Source of the DNA: Pontibacter sp. E15-1
GTDB taxonomy: Bacteria > Bacteroidota > Bacteroidia > Cytophagales > Hymenobacteraceae
DNA: 47,020 nucleotides
Assembly: GCF_022601975.1 (NCBI RefSeq)
Contig: NZ_JAKVIR010000024.1
Span: forward strand, 42,953-89,972
Direction: 5' to 3'
This document shows, piece by piece, positions 1 through 7,517 of this stretch (position 1 is the first letter of the stretch; the number at the start of each line of letters is the position of its first letter). The position numbers and the translations under genes are program-made. The notes under the pieces were generated by a model, which saw only the letters and a list, made by a program, of their open reading frames with translations, did no database searches and was not told where the DNA came from.

Positions 1-70
1 AACCTAGACAAGACTTTCCAATAAAACCCAAACCCAGAGCGAACGCATTGTGAAACCTGCGTTTGTGGGT

Positions 71-101
71 TCTTTTGACCAACAACTTGTTGGTCAAAAG
101 A
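71..101. repeat. Perfect 31-nt palindrome (15-bp arms)
   Basis: The arms TCTTTTGACCAACAA and TTGTTGGTCAAAAGA are exact inverse complements around a single central C. The palindrome lies just upstream of the decayed transposase. It could be a hairpin of the former mobile element or an operator-like site. No T-run follows, so it is not a simple terminator. Confidence 0.85.
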
Positions 102-161
102 CGCAACAACGGCAGCTTTGCGAAAGTCCTGCTATACCTAAACATGGAGTGTGGCTTAGTT

Positions 162-585
162 ATGGAAGAGGGTTTAACATTTTTGGAGGAGCAGGGTCGT
201 AGAGCAGGCAAGGCCATAGTTCGGGACCGCAGCCAGTTTCTTCGCCTGTTTGAGAGCTGCCATCGCCAAGGCCATCGGCTCTGGCAACTTTACCGTCTGG
301 ACGAGGGCCAGGCACAGGCTTTTAAAAAACTTTGCTGAACTGAGTCAGGATATCTACTTCGAGGATGAGATGCGGGTGGGCTCCCTAACCTGGCTGGCTG
401 GAGCGCAGGGGGCTGCTGGGGCACTGGCTCACCAGTAGAAACTGCGCAACCCGGAGCTAAATCCGGTGGAGCCCTTTTCCCAACAGCTGCGCCGAAAGCG
501 CGTCTTCAACGTCTTCGACACCATGCAGCAGGCACAAGAGATGATGGAGAAGGAGCTGAAGTGTTTTTTGAAAATCCCCAACTGA
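162..585 (+). pseudogene. Decayed IS630-like (DDE) transposase
   Basis: Three pieces of one transposase can be followed. An N-terminal piece (through LTFLEEQGRRAG) stops at about 338. A +1 shift at an A-run near 326-331 leads into a piece reading YFEDEMRVG, resembling the first catalytic Asp region of IS630/Tc1 enzymes. After a TAG at 436-438 the same frame continues with PELNPVEPF, the hallmark around the last acidic residue of IS630 enzymes, and ends at 583-585. About 100 central residues are missing, so a deletion accompanies the frameshift and nonsense codon. No intact terminal repeats could be placed. The family call rests on the two short motifs. The piece is non-functional and marks an old insertion next to the accessory genes at 776-3,015. 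Confidence 0.62.
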
Positions 586-775
586 TAACCTTTATCACAA
601 ACTACTGCTTCGCCAAATTAAAAATTAGAAATTAATAATTAGGAAGGGGGCATAAAAGCCGTTTCTATTTATATAAAAACAAACGCTACTTCTGGTAATT
701 AAATTGGTCGAGTACTACCCCTATCTTTCAAACACGTCTTAATCAGTTCAGACTGGTATAATTTATTTTTGATGA

Positions 776-1201
776 TTACGCGTTTTTTAGTTTTTCAATA
801 TCAAACTTTTTCATTTTCATATAGGCATCCATTACATTTTTCGCTTTGTCGGGATTGCTTAAAAGTTTTGGTAAAACGGTTGGAACAATTTGCCACGAAA
901 CTCCAAACCTGTCTTTTAACCAACCACAATTGCCTTCACTTCCGCCATCAGAAGTCAGTTTTTCCCAGAAATGGTCAATTTCTTCCTGAGTTTCGCAGTC
1001 AACCACAAATGACACTGCTTCATTAAATTTGAATTCTGGGCCTCCATTTAGTCCCATAAACTTTTTGCCGTTCAGTTCAAACGTGACAACCATTTGATTC
1101 TCTGCGGTAATCTTTGAATTCTTAAAGATTGAACAGTAAAATTGTGCTGCTGTTTGGGCTTGTCCATCAAACCATAAACAAGGATAAATCTGATTTTCCA
1201 T
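776..1201 (-). CDS. VOC-family protein, PhnB-like
   Basis: This 141-residue protein begins MENQIYPCLWFDGQAQ and shows the pattern of PhnB / 3-demethylubiquinone-methyltransferase-like VOC proteins: an N-terminal CLWFDGQA strand-helix, an FMGLNGGP segment near residues 48-55, and the late GWLKDRFGVSWQIVP motif near 93-107. Such proteins form paired beta-alpha-beta-beta-beta units that often bind a metal; the substrate is unknown here. It starts 8 nt after the stop of the HEPN-like gene on the same strand, so the two are probably co-transcribed. The gene is AT-rich compared with the housekeeping genes. Downstream (586-775) I see only AT-rich sequence with a TTAAAAATTAGAAATTAA-type repeat shared with other gaps. 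Confidence 0.8.
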   Translation of the reverse strand: MENQIYPCLWFDGQAQTAAQFYCSIFKNSKITAENQMVVTFELNGKKFMGLNGGPEFKFNEAVSFVVDCETQEEIDHFWEKLTSDGGSEGNCGWLKDRFGVSWQIVPTVLPKLLSNPDKAKNVMDAYMKMKKFDIEKLKNA

Positions 1202-1209
1202 TTTTTATA

Positions 1210-1665
1210 TTATTTTTCACCATTCTTTGAATTTAATAAAGACCAACATAAGAAAAGGCAAGCTATCATTACCGCGTCTTCAATTCCTTTTTTCTTTGCG
1301 GCTTCAAAGGCTTTATCTTGGATATTTTCCCAGCCCAACTTTATACTATTTAGTTCTTCGAAACTAACCTGATAATCTAATTTATGAGCGTATTTATTTC
1401 TAATTGAATTTAAACTTTTGATTGGAGATATTAACCTTTCTGGAAGGATTCCGAGAGAATGCGCCAGATCAACTTTTAAGTTAAAGGATAGTTGATTTCT
1501 AAATAAAGATTCTGGGTTCTCTAGTTTTTCTTTAATCAAAGACTCAATTAGACGTTCAATAAAAAGATGAGCTTTTAGAATTGAACCTAATTCTTTTGTG
1601 TCAAAAATTAAATTCTGTACTGCTAGATTGTCTAACTCATCGTAATTTAAATTATTAAAGTTCAT
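1210..1665 (-). CDS. HEPN-like protein of unknown function
   Basis: The 151-residue all-helical product has RNKYAH at residues 89-94, which fits the Rx4-6H signature of HEPN domains (R89, H94). A helix rich in Leu and Glu (about 25-50) precedes it and a hydrophobic helix (about 130-146, VMIACLFLCWSLL) follows. HEPN proteins include RNases of toxin-antitoxin and abortive-infection systems, but many are non-catalytic, and MltR-like regulators look similar. No minimal-nucleotidyltransferase partner is adjacent; the only neighbour is the VOC gene 8 nt downstream. The gene is AT-rich and probably acquired. I am fairly sure it is a real gene and moderately sure of the fold; the function is open. 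Confidence 0.6.
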   Translation of the reverse strand: MNFNNLNYDELDNLAVQNLIFDTKELGSILKAHLFIERLIESLIKEKLENPESLFRNQLSFNLKVDLAHSLGILPERLISPIKSLNSIRNKYAHKLDYQVSFEELNSIKLGWENIQDKAFEAAKKKGIEDAVMIACLFLCWSLLNSKNGEK

Positions 1666-1810
1666 TCTTAGCTTTGTCTATTCATGGGAATAATTTTACA
1701 TTATCAGAACAGTTTTCGTTGTGATGAATATTAGAAAGGCATACAACATTACTTGTTCATCCGAGTAGCGAAGAGGGGGCAAGGGTAAACCCATATTTTG
1801 TTGCCCGACG

Positions 1811-2266
1811 TTATTCTTTCTTTATCAGGGCCACAATTTGGTCAATCAAACTGTCAAAGAGTTCTTTCTCATATTCATTGACTTTTGTATAGTAAACTAT
1901 GAAGCCGAAGAAGTCTTCTTCTCTCCACAGATAATCAGTTTTCCTTATTTTCCCCTCTCTCTTTTTACCATCTTGCGAAGTAACAACATAATGCTTCCCT
2001 TGTAGGGCAGGTGTTCTATACTTAGAGCTACAGATTACTACAAGTTGAGCACCTGTTTCTGAAGTATAAGCCTGTGCAAAGCCTTCTCCAAACCAATAAG
2101 TTTTACCTTTCTTAAGGCCACTTGACAGGTGAAACTCTATCGTATTATTTGCTGCAAAGCAAGGAAGTTTAACCGCTTCAACTCCTTCTACTTGTCTATT
2201 CTGTCCATACGACAGCACAGGCGTCAGCACAAGCACCATTGAAAATAGAAGAAGGGCTTTTTTCAT
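1811..2266 (-). CDS. Secreted protein of unknown function
   Basis: I start at the ATG at 2,264-2,266 because it begins a clear signal peptide, MKKALLLFSMVLVLTPVLS, probably cleaved near SYGQ. An upstream in-frame ATG would add an unlikely 19-residue extension across the repeat element at 2,279-2,346. The mature part of about 130 residues has no motif I recognise. It includes YWFGEGFAQAY, a basic KKREGKIRK stretch and an acidic-aromatic segment EEDFFGFIVYY, and ends in an amphipathic helix rich in Glu, Leu and Lys. It is AT-rich and lies in a run of minus-strand accessory genes. The 145 bp downstream hold no gene. Confidence 0.6.
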   Translation of the reverse strand: MKKALLLFSMVLVLTPVLSYGQNRQVEGVEAVKLPCFAANNTIEFHLSSGLKKGKTYWFGEGFAQAYTSETGAQLVVICSSKYRTPALQGKHYVVTSQDGKKREGKIRKTDYLWREEDFFGFIVYYTKVNEYEKELFDSLIDQIVALIKKE

Positions 2267-2278
2267 GATTACAATTAC

Positions 2279-2346
2279 GGCCACCGTGCTCGTGTAGCCG
2301 ATGGTCGAGGCTAAGCCAAGCATAAAGGCTGAACTGTGTTGGCTTA
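2279..2346 (-). other. attC-like recombination element (degenerate)
   Basis: Read on the minus strand, this 68-bp gap element begins AAGCCAAC, contains ACACAGTTCAGC, and ends GCACGGTGGCC. It resembles the element at 37,997-38,060, which has ACATAGTTCAGC and ends GCACGTGGCC. Internal TAAGCCAA and TTGGCTTA can pair. Its first box (GCCAAC) complements the GTTGGC that opens the segment of the upstream gene (2,972-2,978), as expected for the two ends of an integron-type cassette. The match is only 6 bases, so the call is tentative. Confidence 0.4.
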
Positions 2347-2356
2347 TGTTGTTCTA

Positions 2357-2959
2357 CTAATGCTGTTTACATACTACACTTGAGTCAATTCCTAACGCTT
2401 TGATTGACTCTAAAGGAGTATAAGTTCGCCCTTCCATTTTAGATCTTATGGCATAGCTTTCTTCCTTGGTCCACTTCCGGATGTTGTACCTTATGAGAAG
2501 GTCTTTAGTCAAGTAGTTGCTAATCTGCTCAAAAGCTGGATTTGTTATCGTGTCAGTTGAGCTAGAAAGCGTAACAACCCAGTAAGGCTGGTATAACTGC
2601 CAGTTAGCTCTCATGGTAGAATCAAGGAAAGAAGCTGCGTCTTCAGCTCTAAGCGTCTTAATTTGTTCAGGCGTAAGCTCTATAAAAGGTACTTTGATGT
2701 AATCAGATTCACTCCTGCCGAACCCGCAAAGATGCCTGTGGGAAACTGTGTGAAGGTATACTTTGTCGCTGCCAACAAAAATGAAATTGTACTCGCCATA
2801 GGTCAGGTCAGTTGGAGGTGGCGGGTTATCTTTATACTTTTCGCTCTTTATGTAGTTTTTACCTTCCTTCACCACATAGTATATCTCTTCTGACTCCCTT
2901 GAGTTGTCTCCACAAGAAGCAAAAAAGAAAACTATTAGTAAAGGGCAAAGTCTATTCAT
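2357..2959 (-). CDS. Putative lipoprotein of unknown function
   Basis: The start at 2,957-2,959 gives MNRLCPLLIVFFFASCGDNS, a short lipoprotein signal with lipobox FASC, so lipidation is expected at Cys16. The roughly 185-residue mature domain begins with an acidic, charged linker. It then has a beta-rich segment (GEYNFIFVGSDKVYLHT) with HRHLCGFGR, and a C-terminal part ending SSVVCKQH. I recognise no family. The Cys in HLCGF and in VVCK could form a disulfide. The upstream DNA carries a 37-nt motif shared with two other accessory segments, which suggests mobile-cassette cargo. The gene is AT-rich and unrelated to the trans-sulfuration gene upstream. Confidence 0.62.
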   Translation of the reverse strand: MNRLCPLLIVFFFASCGDNSRESEEIYYVVKEGKNYIKSEKYKDNPPPPTDLTYGEYNFIFVGSDKVYLHTVSHRHLCGFGRSESDYIKVPFIELTPEQIKTLRAEDAASFLDSTMRANWQLYQPYWVVTLSSSTDTITNPAFEQISNYLTKDLLIRYNIRKWTKEESYAIRSKMEGRTYTPLESIKALGIDSSVVCKQH

Positions 2960-2971
2960 TGTTTCAATTAT

Positions 2972-3014
2972 GGCCAACTCGTAGCTAAACGGAACCCAAT
3001 TCGTCTTATCTGCA
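2972..3014 (-). other. Cassette boundary: GTTGGCC box plus conserved outer motif
   Basis: On the minus strand the sequence is GTGCAGATAAG, then CGAAT, GGTTCC, TTTAGC, then the box GTTGGCC. The 37 nt before the box match the boundary at 27,658-27,694 at 30 positions by hand alignment, and more loosely the one at 37,305-37,342. In all three an accessory gene begins right after the box. Confidence 0.5.
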
Positions 3015-3136
3015 CAGTATGCGAAGCTCCTCAACCTTGGGGTATAAGCAGCAAGTATAAAATCTCAGCCACCCGCTATGCCTTTACAATATAAGAAAAC
3101 CTCCTTAACTTGAGGGCAAATTTATACATACCCAAT

Positions 3137-4267
3137 ATGCCGCACATCCACCCGAAAACGACCCCCATTTACCAGACCTCTGTGTTTGCCTTCGAAGACC
3201 TGAACGAGCTGGAGCAGTACTTTGGGCAGCCGGGCCAAAGCTACATGTATACCCGCTACGGCAACCCCAACACCGACGAACTGGCGCAGGAGGTGAACAA
3301 GCTGGAGAGTGGGGCAGGAGGCGTGGTTACCTCCTCGGGTATGTCGGCCATACTGGCGGCGGTGCTGGCCCTTTGCAAAGCCGGAGACCATGTGCTGTGC
3401 GCCGAGGAGATCTATGGCGGATCGTCGACGCTGCTCACGCAGGAACTGACCCGTATTGGCATTGAGGTGACGTATGTGCCCAACGAGGCGCTGTATACCC
3501 TGGGGGCGCATGTGCAGCCGAATACCCGACTGCTGCTGGCCGAAACCATGAGCAACCCGCTATTGCAGGTGCTGGATGTGGCCAAACTGGCGGAAGAAAC
3601 CAGGCAGCAGGGTATCAAACTGGTTATCGACAATACTTTTGCCACACCAGTGCTTACCCAGCCTTTGGCCTTGGGGGCGGATGTGGTGATTCATAGTGTG
3701 ACGAAGTATCTCTCCGGCCACAGCGATGTGACAGCGGGCGTGGTAATTTGCCGCACGACAGAGGATGTACAGCGCGTACAGAAGGTGAAGATGGTATATG
3801 GACTGAACCTGAGCCCATTTGAGGCCTGGCTGGCGGCCCGTGGCCTGAAAACACTGCGCCTGCGCATGAAGCAGCACAGCAGCAATGCCCTCGCCATGGC
3901 TGCTTACTTACAGCAGCACCCCAAGGTGGAGAAAGTGTGGTACCCGGGGCTGGAGGAGCACCCGCAGCACGAACTCGCGAAGCGGCAGGGCAGGGGGCTG
4001 TTCGGGGGGATGCTCAGTTTCCGGATCCGTGACGACAGGGAGGTGGTGAACCGCTTCATGAAAGCACTTCCCACCATTCCGTTTGCGCCCTCTTTGGCCG
4101 GTGTCAACACCTCGATCTCTTACCCGCTCGGAACCTCGCACCGCGCCCTCAGCCCCGAGCAGCAACAAAAGCTAGGGATCACGGCCGGCGTTATACGCTT
4201 TTCGGTGGGCATAGAAGAGCCGGAGGAACTGTTGAAAGAACTGGAAACAGCGTTAGCAGCGGTGTAA
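3137..4267 (+). CDS. Trans-sulfuration enzyme (cystathionine synthase/lyase family)
   Basis: This PLP-dependent Cys/Met-metabolism enzyme probably interconverts cystathionine, homocysteine or cysteine. I start at MPHIHPKTTPIYQTS (376 residues); an ATG nine codons upstream (3,110) would add residues not typical of the family. Visible features are the Tyr-Arg phosphate-binding segment YMYTRYGNPN (residues 36-45), the cofactor-stacking region SSGMSA (66-71), DNTF (165-168) and the Schiff-base lysine in SVTKYLSGHSD (Lys190). The C-terminal PLGTSHRALSPE segment is typical of gamma-synthase and gamma-lyase members. Length is normal. Without comparison I cannot separate synthase (metB), lyase (metC/CTH) or methionine gamma-lyase. 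It is monocistronic and converges with the DegT gene. Confidence 0.88.
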   Translation: MPHIHPKTTPIYQTSVFAFEDLNELEQYFGQPGQSYMYTRYGNPNTDELAQEVNKLESGAGGVVTSSGMSAILAAVLALCKAGDHVLCAEEIYGGSSTLLTQELTRIGIEVTYVPNEALYTLGAHVQPNTRLLLAETMSNPLLQVLDVAKLAEETRQQGIKLVIDNTFATPVLTQPLALGADVVIHSVTKYLSGHSDVTAGVVICRTTEDVQRVQKVKMVYGLNLSPFEAWLAARGLKTLRLRMKQHSSNALAMAAYLQQHPKVEKVWYPGLEEHPQHELAKRQGRGLFGGMLSFRIRDDREVVNRFMKALPTIPFAPSLAGVNTSISYPLGTSHRALSPEQQQKLGITAGVIRFSVGIEEPEELLKELETALAAV

Positions 4268-4333
4268 TGAATGCGGTTGCCCGCCGGTGTTGCAGCGGTT
4301 AAAGGTGTTTTACGGATACCTCCTTCGAGGAAT

Positions 4334-5467
4334 TTATACCTCCTCCAGCAATCGCTTTAGGTGCTTCACCACTTTCTCCAGTTCTTCTTCCGTCAGGCTG
4401 CTGCTGCTTGGCAGGCATATTCCCCGCTTAAACAGGTGTTCGCTCAGGCTGTTCCCATAATAAGGATAGGGCGCGAAAAGAGGCTGCAGATGCAGGGGTT
4501 TCCAGAGCGGCCGCGATTCAATGTTCTCCTGTTCCAGGGCCAGCCGCACCTCCTCGGGGTGAGTGTTGGCGGGCAGTAGCAGCGTAGTGAGCCAGCGGTT
4601 GGAGAAAGCCCCCTTCGGCTCGGCCAGAAAGAACACGCCTTCGATAGACTGCAGTTGGTTTTTGTAGAAGGTATAAATTTCGCGGCGCTGCTTGATGCGT
4701 TTCTCCAGCACCTCCATCTGCCCGCGGCCTATACCCGCGCTCACGTTGCTCAGACGGTAGCTGTAGCCCAACTGCGTGTGCTGGAAAAAGGGGGCGGGGT
4801 CTTTTGCCTGCGTCGCTAAAAACAGGGCCTGCTCTGCCAGCTGCGGATCTGCGGTAACCAGGGCCCCGCCGCCGGAGGTGGTGATGATCTTGCTGCCATT
4901 AAAGGAAAAGGTGCCAAAAAGGCCCATGGTGCCTACCTGGTGGCCACCGTAACGGGAGCCAAGTGCCTCGGCGGCATCCTCCACAACGGGTATCCCAAAC
5001 TCTTCGGCCACGGCCAGAACCTCCTGAACCTTGGCGGGCATGCCGTATTGGTGCGCCAGCACAAGTGCCGCAGGATGTTTCCCACGGGCCTGCCGCGACA
5101 CGATCGCCTCGCGCAGCGTGGTGGGGCACATGTTCCAGGTCTCTTCCTCGCTCTCCACGAAAACCGGCACGGCCCCGAGGTATAAAATGGGGCTTGCCGC
5201 CGCCACAAACGTAAAGGTAGAACACAGCACCTCGTCGCCGGGCTGAACGCCCACTAACCGCAGTGCCAGGTGCAGGGCCGCCGTGCAGGAAGTAACCGCC
5301 ACGGCATGGCGCGCGTTGGTGTGCTGGCAGATGTCGTGCTCAAAGCCAGTCAGATTGGGCCCGACCGTAGACACCCAATTGTCCTCGATTGCTTTCTGCG
5401 CATAATTTTTCTCATGGCCCCCCATGTGCGGCACCGAGAGGAAAATTCGTCCTGGCTTGTAGGTCAT
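4334..5467 (-). CDS. DegT/DnrJ/EryC1/StrS aminotransferase
   Basis: A 377-residue PLP enzyme of the sugar-aminotransferase family. The start MTYKPGRIFLSVPHMGGHE (5,465-5,467) is chosen because the extra N-terminal codons upstream are low-complexity Arg/Ser/Ala. Motifs are DNWVSTVGP (29-37), the PLP-region TSCTAALHLAL (59-69), EDAAEALGS (163-171) and the catalytic lysine in FNGSKIITTSGGG (Lys193). Family members usually make 4-amino sugars for O-antigen, capsule or protein glycans from UDP- or dTDP-4-keto sugars. No sugar dehydratase or acetyltransferase is adjacent, so the pathway cannot be deduced. It could also be a regulator-like or 3-amino-5-hydroxybenzoate-type member, which is less likely. 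Confidence 0.88.
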   Translation of the reverse strand: MTYKPGRIFLSVPHMGGHEKNYAQKAIEDNWVSTVGPNLTGFEHDICQHTNARHAVAVTSCTAALHLALRLVGVQPGDEVLCSTFTFVAAASPILYLGAVPVFVESEEETWNMCPTTLREAIVSRQARGKHPAALVLAHQYGMPAKVQEVLAVAEEFGIPVVEDAAEALGSRYGGHQVGTMGLFGTFSFNGSKIITTSGGGALVTADPQLAEQALFLATQAKDPAPFFQHTQLGYSYRLSNVSAGIGRGQMEVLEKRIKQRREIYTFYKNQLQSIEGVFFLAEPKGAFSNRWLTTLLLPANTHPEEVRLALEQENIESRPLWKPLHLQPLFAPYPYYGNSLSEHLFKRGICLPSSSSLTEEELEKVVKHLKRLLEEV

Positions 5468-5809
5468 AGTGCTAAAGGTATGTGCTGTGAACCCGGAAAC
5501 AGGGTAGCGCGCTGTCGCTCTGGGTGAGCGGACAGGCTGGCTGGCCGCTGTGCGAGGCGAGGCGATTTCCCGTTTCAAACGCACCCACAGGAAGAGTGTT
5601 GCCTCTGATGTCCAAAAAAATCTTCGTTATGGCCAGTCGGATGCCTTGGGGCTGACAGCAGTCTGAAACAGACCCGTGGCTGTGGTGTTTTGAAATCGTG
5701 GCGCACCTGAGCGGATAAGGCACGTACAAAATCCAGAAATGGCCGCTGGCAACTGCCGATTCCGTACTATTTTATAGATTGCACCTTCAAATTAGCCACA
5801 AATCGCCTT
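5468..5809. other. 342-bp gap between divergent genes
   Basis: This stretch separates the divergent DegT and ispE genes. I see no convincing gene, tRNA or repeat. It should hold the promoters of both genes. A TATAGATTG close to the Bacteroidota -7 element lies near 5,770, about 40 nt before ispE. The minus-strand open frame here has no coding character. Confidence 0.5.
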
Positions 5810-6619
5810 ATGCTCGACTTCCCGAACGCAAAAATCAACCTCGGCTTATACGTTACGGCCAAGCGCCCCGACGGCTTCCATACCCTGGAGTCGTGCTTTT
5901 ACCCGGTGAGGTGGTGCGACGCGCTAGAGATTTTGCCTGCTGCCGAAGAAACCTTCACCATGACCGGCTTGCCTGTGCCCGGCGACCCGGACACGAACCT
6001 GTGCCTGAAAGCCTATAAATTGCTGCAGCAGGACCATCAGCTCCCGCCCGTGCACATGCACCTGCACAAGGTCATACCCATGGGGGCAGGGCTGGGGGGA
6101 GGCTCGGCAGACGCGGCCTTCGCGCTGCGCATCCTGGACAAACTCTTTGCCCTTAACCTGAATGCTGAAACGCTGGAAAATTATGCCCGCAAGTTGGGCA
6201 GCGACTGCGCTTTTTTTGTGCGCAACAAGCCGGTCATCGCCTCGGGGCGCGGAGACGAGTTCACGCCGGTTACCCTCGACCTGAGCGGCTATACCTGCGT
6301 GGTGGTGTACCCGGGCATCCATATCACCACCGCCGAAGCCTATGGTAGCATTACCCCGAAAGAGCCGAACTGCAGCATGGGCCTGCTGCTGAAGCAGGAC
6401 GTGCATGTATGGAAAGAGGTGCTGAAGAATGACTTTGAGGAAGCCCTGTTCCCGAAATACCCGGAGCTGCCGCAGGTGAAGGCGAAGCTATACGCGGCCG
6501 GTGCCTCCTACGCCGCCATGACGGGCTCGGGCTCTGCCCTGTATGGCCTTTTTAAGGGCGAGGCGCCGGCAGACTTAGTCTTTCCCGACCACTACCTTGT
6601 CTGGAAAGGGCTGCTTTAG
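5810..6619 (+). CDS. ispE: 4-diphosphocytidyl-2-C-methyl-D-erythritol kinase
   Basis: IspE phosphorylates the 2-hydroxyl of CDP-methylerythritol with ATP in the MEP pathway to isoprenoid precursors. The 269-residue GHMP kinase shows the start MLDFPNAKINLGLYV with Lys8 of the AKINL motif, RPDGFHTLES (19-28), and the glycine-rich ATP loop PMGAGLGGGSADAA (90-103). GSDCAFFV near 140-147 carries the catalytic Asp, and a late MTGSGSALYGLF motif is present. Length is slightly short but within range. Its 3' end overlaps the convergent permease gene by 45 bp. It appears to have its own promoter. Confidence 0.95.
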   Translation: MLDFPNAKINLGLYVTAKRPDGFHTLESCFYPVRWCDALEILPAAEETFTMTGLPVPGDPDTNLCLKAYKLLQQDHQLPPVHMHLHKVIPMGAGLGGGSADAAFALRILDKLFALNLNAETLENYARKLGSDCAFFVRNKPVIASGRGDEFTPVTLDLSGYTCVVVYPGIHITTAEAYGSITPKEPNCSMGLLLKQDVHVWKEVLKNDFEEALFPKYPELPQVKAKLYAAGASYAAMTGSGSALYGLFKGEAPADLVFPDHYLVWKGLL

Positions 6620-7516
6620 CCTTTTCCGTCGTTCTACGTAGGCATCCAGCACGGGGTATACAAAAACGCTCATCAGAATAACGCCCGCGCCGTAGTAAAA
6701 GCCATCCGAGAGCTTATCGCCCTCATCAAAGATAAACCAGGCCAGCACGATGCCATACACCGGCTCCAGGTTCACGGTTAGGTTCATGGAGTAGGCCGAG
6801 ATGCGCTGCATCAGGCGCACGCCCGCGGTATAGGCATACACGGTGCAGGCCAGCGTCAGGATCAGGAGGTATACCCAGTCCATCGCGGTCAGGCCAAAGT
6901 TGAGCGTGCCGCTCTCCACAAAAAAAGCAGTATAGAACGGGAAGAAAAGCACCGTGCCCAGGCAGGCACCGGCCATCTCGTAGCAGGTAATGGTGGTGGA
7001 GGGGAATTTCTTGACCAGCCGGGAGTTGATGATGGTGAAAATGGAGGCCAGCAAGGCGGAGCCAACGGCCATGCCGATGCCCAGGATGCTGTTGAACTCG
7101 GTTTCGTGCTGGAAGATGATGTATAGCCCCATGATGATGAGCAGGGCCAGCACGATCTCGTGCGGCTTGATTTTGCTTTTAGAGAAGAGCGGCTCCAGGA
7201 AGGCGGTCCAGAGGCTGCAGGTAGCCAAACCCACCAGGCTGATAGACACCGACGCCACCCGCGCAGCCGCGAAAAACAGGATCCAGTGCCCGGCGATAAC
7301 AAAGCCCACGCTCACGATCTTCACAATGTTCATGCTCCCGATCCGGAACGGCGTCCCACGTCTATATATGATTAGGGCAAGCGCCAGCGCCGTGATAAGG
7401 GTGCGCAGCGAAACCAGTTCCACGGCCGGTATGCTGATCAGTTTGCCAAGGATGGCCGTGAACCCCCACAGGAAAATAACGAAGTGGAGCTCCAGAAAAT
7501 CTTTTAAACGCGGCAT
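6575..7516 (-). CDS. EamA-type (DMT superfamily) permease
   Basis: A 313-residue integral membrane protein with about ten predicted helices arranged as two EamA repeats (about 8-140 and 150-290). The first begins FLELHFVIFLWGFTAILGKL. The second contains YEMAGACLGTVLFFPFY, and helix 9-10 has LEPVYGIVLAWFIFDEGD, a typical EamA closing motif. Members export amino acids, nucleobases or other small metabolites; the substrate cannot be inferred. The ORF follows the LptF/G-family gene by one base, so both are probably one transcript. The last 45 bp run antisense through the end of ispE. Confidence 0.88.
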   Translation of the reverse strand: MPRLKDFLELHFVIFLWGFTAILGKLISIPAVELVSLRTLITALALALIIYRRGTPFRIGSMNIVKIVSVGFVIAGHWILFFAAARVASVSISLVGLATCSLWTAFLEPLFSKSKIKPHEIVLALLIIMGLYIIFQHETEFNSILGIGMAVGSALLASIFTIINSRLVKKFPSTTITCYEMAGACLGTVLFFPFYTAFFVESGTLNFGLTAMDWVYLLILTLACTVYAYTAGVRLMQRISAYSMNLTVNLEPVYGIVLAWFIFDEGDKLSDGFYYGAGVILMSVFVYPVLDAYVERRKRLKQPFPDKVVVGKD

Positions 7517-7517
7517 G

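Noticed and set aside
3110..3136. Earlier start for the trans-sulfuration enzyme
   Set aside because: The extra nine residues do not fit the family's N-terminus; MPHIHPKTTPIYQTS does.
3015..3136. Riboswitch upstream of the trans-sulfuration gene
   Set aside because: I looked for a SAM-type fold in the short leader and could not find convincing paired elements.
5468..5809. tRNA or small RNA in the DegT-ispE gap
   Set aside because: No TTCGA-type T-arm or acceptor pairing could be placed, and no terminator-like hairpin is present.
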